A stretch of DNA of 64,000 nt from Gammaproteobacteria bacterium (GTDB lineage: Bacteria > Gemmatimonadota > Gemmatimonadetes > Longimicrobiales > Gaopeijiaceae). Of this stretch, positions 17,338-24,858 are shown piece by piece; positions within the stretch are counted from its first letter, which is position 1; the number at the start of each line of letters is the position of its first letter. The stretch lies in the NCBI GenBank assembly GCA_028821195.1, contig JAPPHB010000138.1, positions 62,001 through 126,000 of the forward strand, in the 5' to 3' direction. The notes beneath the pieces are model-generated. The model was given only the letters and a program-made list of their open reading frames with translations. It did no database searches and was not told the DNA's origin. The position numbers and the translations under genes are program-made.

Positions 17338-18251
17338 GCCGGGCCCTCCTTGCCATCCCGCGTCAGCGCGAGAAACGCCTCTTCGAGCCCCGCGGCCACG
17401 ACGGTGAGATCCGCCAACGCCTCGTCGCGGGCGAGCAGCACCCGGACCAGGGCCTCGGGCTGCGTCGTCAACGCCTCCAGATGTTGCCCCCGCGTCCTGG
17501 CCTCGACCACGCCCGGCAGGCTCGCGACGTCATCAGGCGCGATCCGGGTGACGCAGCGCACCAGCCGCCCCGCCGTGCGCGACTTGATCTCCGCCGGGGT
17601 GCCCTCCGCAATCCGCCGCCCCTTGTGGATGACCACCACGCGGTCCGCCAGCGCGTCCGCCTCGTCCAGGTTGTGCGTCGTGAGCACGGTGGTGCGCCCG
17701 GATTCCCTGAGGGCCCGGATCTCGCTCCACAGCCGGTGCCGGGCATCGACGTCGAGCCCCGTGGTGGGTTCGTCCAGGAACAGCAGCTCGGGATCACCGG
17801 CCAGTGCCAGCGCGAACATCACCCGCTGCCTCTGACCCCCGGAGAGCTTCCCGTACCGGCGCCGGGCGAGATCCTCGAGGCCCGCCATCGCGAGCAGGCG
17901 CGAAGCCGGAATCGGCGCGGGATAGTAGGCGCGGAACAGCTCGAGATGCTCGCGGACGGTCAGGTTCGCGGAGATGCCCGAGATCTGGAGCATTGCGCCC
18001 CGTCGAACCCGCACCTCCGGCGCTCCCGGAGCGAAGCCGAAGACGCTCGCCGCACCCTCCTGCACCTGCAGGCTCCCGAGGAGGAGGCTGATGGCGGTGG
18101 TCTTGCCGGCGCCGTTGGGACCCAGCACCCCCAGCACCTCGCCACGCCGGACCTCCAGATCGAGATCGTCCAGCGCCAGCACCGATCCGTATCGATGTGT
18201 TACGCGCGAGAGGCTGGCGAGGGGAGGGCTATGCGTTACAGCGGCTTGCAT
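17334..18251 (-). CDS. ABC transporter ATP-binding protein
   Basis: The protein has 305 residues with every hallmark of an ABC ATPase. These are Walker A GPNGAGKT, Q-loop MLQISG, signature LSGGQRQR, Walker B LLFLDEPTTGLD and the switch histidine in TTHNLDEAD. The C-terminal 80 residues (after EGTPAEIKS) form the small regulatory domain usual in DrrA/CcmA-like exporters. First gene of the exporter-amidohydrolase operon; it energises the permease encoded next. Confidence 0.9.
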   Translation of the reverse strand: MQAAVTHSPPLASLSRVTHRYGSVLALDDLDLEVRRGEVLGVLGPNGAGKTTAISLLLGSLQVQEGAASVFGFAPGAPEVRVRRGAMLQISGISANLTVREHLELFRAYYPAPIPASRLLAMAGLEDLARRRYGKLSGGQRQRVMFALALAGDPELLFLDEPTTGLDVDARHRLWSEIRALRESGRTTVLTTHNLDEADALADRVVVIHKGRRIAEGTPAEIKSRTAGRLVRCVTRIAPDDVASLPGVVEARTRGQHLEALTTQPEALVRVLLARDEALADLTVVAAGLEEAFLALTRDGKEGPA

Positions 18252-18346
18252 AGGGTCAGCCTACGAGGCGGTGGTCGGGGCTGTTTCGGGAAGGCTGCCC
18301 AGGGACCTGACAGCAAACCCGACTGGATAGCTAGCTACGAGGTGTG

Positions 18347-18377
18347 CCATACTGAATTCAATACAAATAACGTATGG
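18347..18377 (+). promoter_or_regulatory. Inverted repeat upstream of the antitoxin gene, possible autoregulatory operator
   Basis: CCATAC (18347-18352) and GTATGG (18372-18377) are perfect inverted arms around an AT-rich core that contains GAATTC. The site lies directly before the start at 18386. Phd/YefM antitoxins commonly bind palindromes of this kind to repress their own promoter. Assigning it as operator is inference. Confidence 0.35.
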
Positions 18378-18385
18378 AGCCGCAC

Positions 18386-18664
18386 ATGCACCGCACCCAG
18401 GACACCTACCCACTGAGCCACTTCCGGCAGCGCACGGGAGAGCACCTTGAACGGATCCGCGATGGCCGGGTTGAGACGATCACCCAGAACGGCCAGGCTG
18501 CAATGGTCGTGATGAGTCCGGAACGGTATGACTTCCTTGTGCATTCCGCCGAACGGGGTCACCTGTGGCGTGAGGCGATCCGTGCCTACAGGGCAGGAGA
18601 GCGCGGCGTCCCGGCAAACGATGCGATCCACAGCTTGGCGGCTGAGTTCGGCGTGGAGCTTTGA
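18386..18664 (+). CDS. Phd/YefM-family antitoxin, without adjacent toxin
   Basis: The protein is 92 residues from ATG 18386, preceded by GGAG at good spacing; ATG 18374 would add four residues. The sequence YPLSHFRQRTGEHLERI, then ETITQNGQAAMVVMSPERY, is the DNA-binding fold of Phd/YefM antitoxins (prevent-host-death family). The C-terminal helix (REAIRAYRAGERGVPA) would normally wrap a toxin. No RelE/ParE or Doc gene follows; a terminator lies 15 bp after the stop. It may be a solitary regulator or a remnant. Confidence 0.75.
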   Translation: MHRTQDTYPLSHFRQRTGEHLERIRDGRVETITQNGQAAMVVMSPERYDFLVHSAERGHLWREAIRAYRAGERGVPANDAIHSLAAEFGVEL

Positions 18665-18679
18665 GCCGCTCACACAAGA

Positions 18680-18708
18680 GCCCCGAGGGATGTTTCCACC
18701 CTCGGGGC
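18680..18708 (+). terminator. Hairpin terminator after the antitoxin gene
   Basis: A perfect 10-bp inverted repeat (GCCCCGAGGG / CCCTCGGGGC) with a 9-nt loop starts 15 bp after the antitoxin stop. The trailing bases are CCTTACC rather than a U run, so it is a weak or factor-assisted terminator. Confidence 0.6.
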
Positions 18709-18974
18709 CCTTACCTCAGCGTCTTGCTGCGCCCGAAGGCTTGTGCAGTAGAGGACGACCTGAGGAATTATGTAGTGAAGTTATCGTCAACGTTGGCCCG
18801 ATGCGCAACGCTGTCTGACTTCACCGATTCCTCACCGGCGTATTGAAAGGACCCGTCACTTGGCAAGGTCGGCAGCGTAGCACATGGCAGCCTGAACGGA
18901 CTCGCGGGTGACCGACGGAAAATCAAAAGCGCAACTTTCGTTTTTCCCGTTTGCAGATTGTCAATCGCCTCCCC
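18709..18974. other. Intergenic, nothing recognised
   Basis: This stretch lies between the antitoxin terminator and the convergent amidase gene. I found no toxin-like frame, repeat or RNA signature. Confidence 0.4.
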
Positions 18975-20651
18975 TCACACCCGCACGGTAGCCTGAAACG
19001 TCGGCGGCCGCCGCACGTTCGTCGCCTGCTCGAACGCATACGCGAGCCGGATCAGCGTCGCCTCGCTCCACGCGCGGCCGCAGAGCGACATCCCGACCGG
19101 GAGCCCGTGGATGAATCCCATGGGCACCGACATGTTGGGATAGGCTGCCATGGCCGGGGGCGTCGAGCATCCGCCCCCGCCTCCGCCCGAGGCGTCCAGC
19201 GGGTCCTGCATGGCGGGAATCCCCGACGTGATCCCGACGAGCGCGTCCAGTTGGTGCTCGTCCATCGCGCGGTCGATCCCCTCGTCGCGCGAGAGCCGAT
19301 GGCTCGCCGCCAGCGCGTCGATGTAGCGCTGGTCGGTCAGCGGCCCCCGCTCCTGGGAGCGCACGTGGAGTTCCTGCCCGTAGAGGGCGAGTTCCAGATC
19401 GGCGTTCGCCTCGTTGTATTCGATGAGCTCGGCGAGCGACTTGATCGGGGCGTCGGGACCCAGCGATGCGAGATAGGCGTTCAGGTCCGCCTTGAACTCG
19501 TGGTACAGCACCTCCATCTCGTACTCGTTGCCGAATCGCAGCTCCCCGGGGAGGGTGACCGGGTCGACCACCGTCGCGCCCTCCGCCCGCATGACGTCGA
19601 GCGCCTCCTCGAACAGCGCGTCGACGCGGCTGTCGAACCCGGCGTACTCGCGCAGCACGCCGACCCGGGCACCGTCCAGGCCGGCAGGGTCCAGCACGCC
19701 GGTGTAGTCGGTGAGGAAGTTGCCCGCGCTCGTGGCGGTGAGCGGGTCGCGCGGATCCACGCCGACCATCGTCCCGAGCATGATCGCGGCGTCGCGCACG
19801 GTGCGCGCCATCGGGCCGGTGCTGTCCTGGCTGTGCGCGATGGGGATGACGCCGCCCCTGCTGTGCAGCCCGATCGTGGGCTTGATGCCGACCAGGCAGT
19901 TGCGCGACGACGGGCCGACGATGGAGCCGTCGGTCTCGGAGCCGATCGTCGCGACCGCCAGGTTGGCCGCCGCGCCCGCCCCGGACCCGGAGCTGGATCC
20001 GCCCGGCGTGCGGTCGAGCGCGTAGGGGTTCTTGCAGAAGCCGCCCCGCCCGCCGTCCCATCCGCGGCCGCTCCAGCCGGACGCCCCGAACTCGAACGAC
20101 TTCCAGCCCGCCCACTCGCTCATGTTCGCCTTGCCGAGCAGGAGCGCGCCCGCCTCGCGCAGCCGCGCGGCCACGAAGGCGTCCTGCGGCGCGATCGACC
20201 CGGCCAGCGCAGTCGAGCCGGCGGTCGTCGTCATCCCGTCCGCCGTATCGATGTTGTCCTTCAGGAGAAGGGGGATGCCGTGCAGCGGCCCCCGGGGCCC
20301 CGACGCCTGGAACTCGCGGTCGAGCGCGTCGGCGATCTCGAGCGCGTCCGGATTCACCTCGAGCACCGCGAACAGCCGCGGCCCCTGCCGGTTCAGCGCC
20401 TCGATGCGGTCGACGTACATCTCCGTGATCGAGCGGCAGGTGTACTCGCCCGTCCGCATGCCCTCGTGGACTTGGTCGATCGTGATCTCGTCGAGAGCGA
20501 AGTCCGGCACACTGCCCGGGGCGCGCTCCTGCCCCGCGCCCTCGCGCCCCAAACCAGAGTCGCCGCCCGGAGCGTCGCAGCCCCCGAGCGCTACCAGAGC
20601 GCCGGCCGCCGCGCCGGTGCCGAGAAACGTGCGTCGATTCATTTCGGACAT
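18975..20651 (-). CDS. Exported amidase (amidase signature family), Tat-type lipoprotein
   Basis: The protein has 558 residues. The N-terminus has a twin-arginine motif in NRRTFLG, a hydrophobic stretch and a lipobox ending at GGC, so it is probably exported folded and lipid-anchored. The amidase-signature Ser-cisSer-Lys triad is visible: Lys in LLLKDNIDT, the first Ser in PGGSSSGSG, and the second in GSETDGSI. A Gly-rich ASGGGGGGCSTPP loop is unusual. GAGGTGATCC precedes the ATG. Amide hydrolysis in the periplasm is expected, possibly of peptide amides or amidated amino acids; the substrate is unknown. A second exported amidase of the family lies at 42075. Confidence 0.9.
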   Translation of the reverse strand: MSEMNRRTFLGTGAAAGALVALGGCDAPGGDSGLGREGAGQERAPGSVPDFALDEITIDQVHEGMRTGEYTCRSITEMYVDRIEALNRQGPRLFAVLEVNPDALEIADALDREFQASGPRGPLHGIPLLLKDNIDTADGMTTTAGSTALAGSIAPQDAFVAARLREAGALLLGKANMSEWAGWKSFEFGASGWSGRGWDGGRGGFCKNPYALDRTPGGSSSGSGAGAAANLAVATIGSETDGSIVGPSSRNCLVGIKPTIGLHSRGGVIPIAHSQDSTGPMARTVRDAAIMLGTMVGVDPRDPLTATSAGNFLTDYTGVLDPAGLDGARVGVLREYAGFDSRVDALFEEALDVMRAEGATVVDPVTLPGELRFGNEYEMEVLYHEFKADLNAYLASLGPDAPIKSLAELIEYNEANADLELALYGQELHVRSQERGPLTDQRYIDALAASHRLSRDEGIDRAMDEHQLDALVGITSGIPAMQDPLDASGGGGGGCSTPPAMAAYPNMSVPMGFIHGLPVGMSLCGRAWSEATLIRLAYAFEQATNVRRPPTFQATVRV

Positions 20652-20950
20652 GGATCACCTCGTGCGGTCAAGCCGGTCTCGCCAGCCGCTTCCACAAGCG
20701 TAGCGGCCGAACATCCACGGTGAGTGCGCCGTGCCGTTCAGGCAATATCTCCGCGGGTGATCCGGCCGATCATTCGCCAGGTAATTACTAAATCGTCGCA
20801 TTTCTTCACTATTTTGTCGCACACGCATTTGCCAAACCGCCCCCGCAGCGCGACATTTGCAGAGTCTGTAACGGCGGAACAAGGCAGCAGTTAGCTCGAG
20901 TCACATGAGCCCCGGACGCGATCATCGACCCTTCAGCAACCCGGAGCCGC
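20652..20950. other. Divergent promoter region between amidase and Rieske genes
   Basis: A 299-bp spacer contains an AT-rich patch (about 20775-20830) and must hold both divergent promoters. No clear -35/-10 pair or operator could be fixed. Confidence 0.4.
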
Positions 20951-22081
20951 ATGATCCCGAAAGCCAACGGGCGGATCCCGCGCCGCGTCGATCGACTGCC
21001 TCCGTTTCCGGAGGGGTGGTACTTCATCGCGACCCGCGACACCCTGCTGCAGGACAAGCTCATCGAGAAGACCTGGATGGGCGAGCAAATCGTCGCCTGG
21101 TGCGACGACGAGGGCCGCGTCTGCGTGGCGGACGCGTTCTGCCCCCACCTGGGCTCGCACCTGGGGCCGACGGCCGGAGGCACCATCCGGGACGGCTGCC
21201 TGGTGTGTCCCTTCCACGGGTTCACCTTCGATGCCACCGGCCAGTGCGTGGCCACGCCCAACGCCCCGGCCCCCAGGGCCGCGAAGCTGAAGCTCTACGA
21301 GACCCGGGAGATCCTGGGCATGGTCTTCGCGTGGTATGGCGCCGGCGGGCGGGCGCCGCAGTGGGATCTGCCGGAGGAGCCCCCCACGGGCGCGGACTGG
21401 AGCGGGCTGCGTTCCGCCACCCTGCGCTTCCGGGGCCATCCCCAGGAGACGACCGAGAACTCCGTGGACGTGGAGCATCTGGAGTACACGCACGGCTACC
21501 ACGACGTGGAGCCGACCGCCTTTTCCATCGACGGCGCCTACCTGAAGAGCTGCTTCGAATTCAGGAACGTCCGCACCATCGCAGGGCTGATCGACATCGT
21601 GTCCGAGGTGTCGGCCGTCACCCACGTCCATGGTCTGGGATTCTCGTTCGTCGAGGTTCACGAGAAGACGATCGGCATGGACTCCAGACTGTGGGTCCTT
21701 TCGACCCCGGTCGACGGCGAGTTCGTCGAGTTGACGCTGGTCAGCCAGGCGCGCGAAGTCGCCAGGCCCGGGCGCTACATCGCCGGGCTGGGGTTCCTGC
21801 CGAAGAAGCTCCGCAACAGGCTGATGAACCGCATCCTGATCTACGAGGAGCGGCGGTTCGTGGCGCAGGACGTGGTGATCTGGGAGCGGAAGCGCTACCA
21901 GTCCCCGCCGCGTCTCTGCCGGGCCGACGGGCCCATCGGCAAGTACCGGCTGTATTGCCGTCAGTTCTACTCCGACATAGGTATCAGTAAGACCGCCGGT
22001 CCAGCTTCGGATCGTGGGCTGCGCCGCGCCTGGGCGGATCGAATCGGATCCGGGCATCTGCCGGAGGGGAACGGGACATGA
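20951..22081 (+). CDS. Rieske non-heme iron oxygenase, cholesterol-7-desaturase/KshA-like
   Basis: The protein has 376 residues. The Rieske [2Fe-2S] ligands are C64-x-H66 (CPHLGSH) and C86-x2-H89 (CPFHGF). The mononuclear iron site is N170/D173/H176/H181 in ENSVDVEHLEYTHGY. The order GWYF, DAFCPHLG, PFHG, HPQE, NSVDVEH resembles DAF-36/Neverland cholesterol desaturases and related bacterial sterol-acting Rieske oxygenases more than aromatic dioxygenases. It would use electrons from a separate reductase, not found here. Its stop overlaps ATGATG of a P450 relic, and MpaB follows. The last 35 residues are Arg/Gly-rich and may be altered by that junction. Hydroxylation, desaturation or demethylation of a polycyclic lipid is inferred. 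Confidence 0.8.
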   Translation: MIPKANGRIPRRVDRLPPFPEGWYFIATRDTLLQDKLIEKTWMGEQIVAWCDDEGRVCVADAFCPHLGSHLGPTAGGTIRDGCLVCPFHGFTFDATGQCVATPNAPAPRAAKLKLYETREILGMVFAWYGAGGRAPQWDLPEEPPTGADWSGLRSATLRFRGHPQETTENSVDVEHLEYTHGYHDVEPTAFSIDGAYLKSCFEFRNVRTIAGLIDIVSEVSAVTHVHGLGFSFVEVHEKTIGMDSRLWVLSTPVDGEFVELTLVSQAREVARPGRYIAGLGFLPKKLRNRLMNRILIYEERRFVAQDVVIWERKRYQSPPRLCRADGPIGKYRLYCRQFYSDIGISKTAGPASDRGLRRAWADRIGSGHLPEGNGT

Positions 22082-22245
22082 TGGAACTGAAGCTCATGGT
22101 GAACGTACTGATGATGGCGCATCACTTTACGCTCGAGGTGACGCCGAAGAACTACGAGCACCGTGTCAGCCCCTTCCCGTCGATGAAGCCGAGCCGGAAG
22201 CCGGAGTTCCGCATCGCCGAGAGGGTCTGCGAGGTGCCGGTCTGA
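22078..22245 (+). pseudogene. Cytochrome P450 C-terminal relic (55 residues)
   Basis: The frame from ATG 22078 reads VLMMAHHFTLEVTPKNYEH, then SPFPSMKPSRKPEFRIAERV and stops at 22245. It parallels the last residues of the P450 at 24855-26924 (AHYFTIEVSPANYKF, SPFPSMKPSKDLKFRIAEQV). The heme-binding region and all upstream parts are missing. It overlaps the Rieske stop, suggesting that most of a P450 gene was deleted from a former Rieske-P450-MpaB operon. Confidence 0.75.
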
Positions 22246-22270
22246 GACGCGGATTCATCCTCGCAAGACG

Positions 22271-23482
22271 ATGATCCGCCAGCCGCCGCCGCGAGCCGGT
22301 TCGGGAGAGGATTTGGAAGTACCCGGTGCCTACGTCGCGGGATACGAGGCCGCCCGCCAGCACGATCCGGAGCTCGCTGAGGCCTACGTCCGCAACACGA
22401 TGATCGGCGATCCGCTGGCGGATGCCGTCGTTCGGGATCTTTCGGACCTGGATCCCGGGGAACTGCACCAGACGCTGGCGCAGGCACTGGACAATCCCCA
22501 CGCTCCGCAGACGGGCGCCCCCGATTCCCTCGTCGAGTTCGTGGAGTACTCGACCGCCGTGCCGGACTGGTTCGACGCCGACATCGCCCGGATGGCCTCG
22601 CGCGCCTTTCTGCGAAACTCGGACATCGTCCTCGCGGCCCTGGTGGGCGGCAGCATCGTCGAGGGGTTCTCCACCCTGATCAGCAAGTCGTTCCGGATCC
22701 GGGGACGGGTCACCAACTCGGGTGTGCGGCGCCTCAAGCAGAACGGGATGCAGCTTGTCGAGCAGTACCTCCCGGGTGGAATGGAGCCCGGGGGCGACGG
22801 ATGGAGGCTCACCCTGCGCGTCCGGCTGGTGCACGCTCAGTCGCGATACCTGATCAACCAGTCGGATGAATGGGATCACGACAGGCTGGGAGAACCGATC
22901 AGCGCCGCGCACGTGCTCCTGGCGGGGGCGGCCTTCTCGGGCCGGCTGATGCGGCACGTGGCCACGCTGGGGGGTGACTTCAGCAGGGAGGAGCGGGAGG
23001 CCTACATCCACGTCTGGCGCTACACCGGACTGCTCATGGGCATCCCGGAGGATATCCTCTTCGACGACGAAGCCTCGGCATGCCGGGCGTTCGAGATCGG
23101 CTCCATGTGCGAACCTCCCGCGGACCTGGACGCGATCATCATGGCCAACAGCATCGTGAACAGCGCGCCGGTCATCATCGGTGTCACGGACTCGGCGGAA
23201 CGCAGAAAAATGGCCCGCGTCGTGACCCAGGCGTCCAGGGAACTGATCGGCAACGAACTCGCCGATTCATTCATGTTCCCCACCCGCAGGCGGAAGGTGA
23301 TCCCTTGGATGCGGATTCAGAACCGGTCCCGGGGCGTCATCCGCAAGGTGCTTCCCCGCCTGGGCGCGAAGCAGGACCGGGCCCGGTTCGACGCCCTGAT
23401 GGAGTTCGCCGGTTTCGAGAAGCTGAGGTATTCGTACCGGTTGCCGACCGCGCTTCACGACGAACACTCGTCGGACTGGTAG
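22271..23482 (+). CDS. Oxygenase MpaB family protein (DUF2236, Lcp-like)
   Basis: The protein has 403 residues, mostly alpha-helical and soluble. The DUF2236 features are visible. GGSIVEGFSTLI is followed by a histidine-containing RLVHAQSRYL, then RHVATLGGDFSREEREAYIHVWRY and GLLMGIPED. The family includes the heme-b latex-clearing protein and the fungal MpaB oxygenase that cleaves an isoprenoid side chain, so attack on an isoprenoid-type lipid fits. The gene lies 26 bp after the P450 relic and is probably in the same operon as the Rieske gene. The ribosome site is weak. Confidence 0.75.
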   Translation: MIRQPPPRAGSGEDLEVPGAYVAGYEAARQHDPELAEAYVRNTMIGDPLADAVVRDLSDLDPGELHQTLAQALDNPHAPQTGAPDSLVEFVEYSTAVPDWFDADIARMASRAFLRNSDIVLAALVGGSIVEGFSTLISKSFRIRGRVTNSGVRRLKQNGMQLVEQYLPGGMEPGGDGWRLTLRVRLVHAQSRYLINQSDEWDHDRLGEPISAAHVLLAGAAFSGRLMRHVATLGGDFSREEREAYIHVWRYTGLLMGIPEDILFDDEASACRAFEIGSMCEPPADLDAIIMANSIVNSAPVIIGVTDSAERRKMARVVTQASRELIGNELADSFMFPTRRRKVIPWMRIQNRSRGVIRKVLPRLGAKQDRARFDALMEFAGFEKLRYSYRLPTALHDEHSSDW

Positions 23483-23657
23483 ATCGGGCGCTGGCAGTCC
23501 GTCCGCCGGAAGGCGCGGGCGCTCGGATGTGGATTCGGGATGCGGGTGGGCCGGGACGCCGCCGCTCATCGCAGGCGCCAGCCCACGGTGAGCCGGTGGG
23601 GTCGGTCCTATGGATATCTTCTGTCGGGACCCTCCGCAGGGTGTTGCCAACCGACAA

Positions 23658-23745
23658 ATGCAACAAATCGTTGCGTATCTGGGGATGCAACAAATCATTG
23701 CATTCTTCATGATGCAACAAATCGTTGCTTTCTCCAGAATGCAAC
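23658..23745. repeat. 27-bp-period direct repeats with a palindromic core
   Basis: ATGCAACAAATCGTTGC or a close variant begins at 23658, 23685 and 23712, with a partial copy at 23739. The period is exactly 27 bp and the 10-bp spacers are unrelated. The core GCAAC-AAATC-GTTGC is itself an inverted repeat. It sits between two convergent genes. As 27 bp is nine codons, each strand can encode a nonapeptide repeat (NDLLH-type on the minus strand). Regulatory iterons, or a decayed coding repeat, are the alternatives. Confidence 0.8.
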
Positions 23746-23814
23746 ACCGTGCGGAGGGGTGTGGACGGAGATGAAGACGCTCACCCGGCGGTCGGCTCAG
23801 CGCGGAACGCTGAA

Positions 23815-23862
23815 GATGCGCCTAACCCCGGATGCGCCTAACCCCGGATGCGCCTAGCCCCC
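23815..23862. repeat. 16-bp tandem repeat at the end of the spondin gene
   Basis: GATGCGCCTAACCCCG occurs twice, followed by a third copy with two changes. The array covers the stop codon of the minus-strand spondin_N gene (stop at 23854-23856). Confidence 0.75.
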
Positions 23863-24858
23863 GACTCGTGTGAACGTGAACGTTCCGATGGGCGCGTCCG
23901 AGAACGGGGTCATGCCGCGGAGGCTGCGGATGGGCCGCTTGGGCGAGGAGTCGGCGTTGGCGGAGGTGTAGGTGGTCCCGTCGTCGGTGCCCGAGTCGTA
24001 GGGGTAGAGGGTCACCTCGAGTTCCTCCACCCACTGTCCCAGGTCGTCCATCAGCGACAGCGCGGAAACGCCCACGAACCAGTCCGGGCTTGGCGCGATC
24101 ATGGTGACCAGGGTGACGAGTGGGTAGTCCGCCCGGACGACGACGCGGGAGATGGTCGTGCTGGCCGGGCTGGTGCCGAGCCCGGGTCCGCTGATGACGG
24201 AGAGCACGGCGGCCGGGATCTGCGCGCGGATCTCCGACCTGAGCGTGCTGGTACCGCCCGTTTCGGCCATGCTCTCGATGCCGGGGGTGGCCGTCTCGTC
24301 GCGGGCCCAGAAGCGGACGCCGTCGTCGTGCACCGCCCCGATGAGCGGCGAGAAGTGCGCGCCGCCCGGGTAGTCGGTCGGGTGGGTGGCGGCGCTCCAG
24401 GAGGCGTCGAATACGACGTTGTAGACGGCCGAGTCGGGCGGGGAGGGAAGCTCTCCCGCGGCTGCGCGGATGTCGGTCGACACTCCCTCGGCCACCGACG
24501 CCGTGAGGGTCTGGGCACCGGCCGCGTCGCCGAGCGTCCAGGTCGTGGCGGCCAGACCGGCCGCGTCCGTGGCCGCGGTGGCCGGGTCGGCGGATCCGTG
24601 CCCGGCGGCGGCGGAGAAGGTCACGGTGGCGCCCGCGAACGGCGAGCCGCCCGCGTCGTCCACCCGCACCACCACGGGCTCGGCGAGCGTGCTGCCCGCC
24701 ATCCCCTCCTGCCCGCCCCCCGACACGACCACGATGGCCGCGGGGGCGCGTGGCGGCTCCCCGGGCGGCTCGGTACCGGAGTCGCCGCAGGCGGCCAGGG
24801 CGGCCAGGGCGGCGATGACGGGGATGCTTCGGAGGAGGGGCGGGAGGCCGTGGGTCAA
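23854..24858 (-). CDS. Spondin_N-domain lipoprotein with Ig-like domain
   Basis: The protein has 334 residues. A hydrophobic leader ends in the lipobox LAAC, so it is probably a lipoprotein. Residues 30-120 form an invasin/Big_1-like Ig domain (SPFAGATVTFSAAAG, TDAAGLAATTWTLG). The rest is a spondin_N domain: YNVVFDASWSAATHP, HFSPLIGAVHDDGV, APSPDWFVGVSALSL and the closing PYDSGTDDGTTYTS. Bacterial spondin_N proteins are surface or secreted and poorly understood. The TTG start at 24858 overlaps the P450 stop (TTGA), which indicates translational coupling. A TTG start is unusual but the leader begins there. Confidence 0.75.
   Translation of the reverse strand: MTHGLPPLLRSIPVIAALAALAACGDSGTEPPGEPPRAPAAIVVVSGGGQEGMAGSTLAEPVVVRVDDAGGSPFAGATVTFSAAAGHGSADPATAATDAAGLAATTWTLGDAAGAQTLTASVAEGVSTDIRAAAGELPSPPDSAVYNVVFDASWSAATHPTDYPGGAHFSPLIGAVHDDGVRFWARDETATPGIESMAETGGTSTLRSEIRAQIPAAVLSVISGPGLGTSPASTTISRVVVRADYPLVTLVTMIAPSPDWFVGVSALSLMDDLGQWVEELEVTLYPYDSGTDDGTTYTSANADSSPKRPIRSLRGMTPFSDAPIGTFTFTRVGG

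Noticed and set aside
14681..17356. One continuous 891-residue minus-strand frame
   Set aside because: Its first 285 residues run in a different frame through the ABC permease gene; the amidohydrolase begins at 16501 with its own ribosome site.
23658..23745. CRISPR array
   Set aside because: The repeat is only 17 bp, spacers 10 bp, and no cas genes are present.
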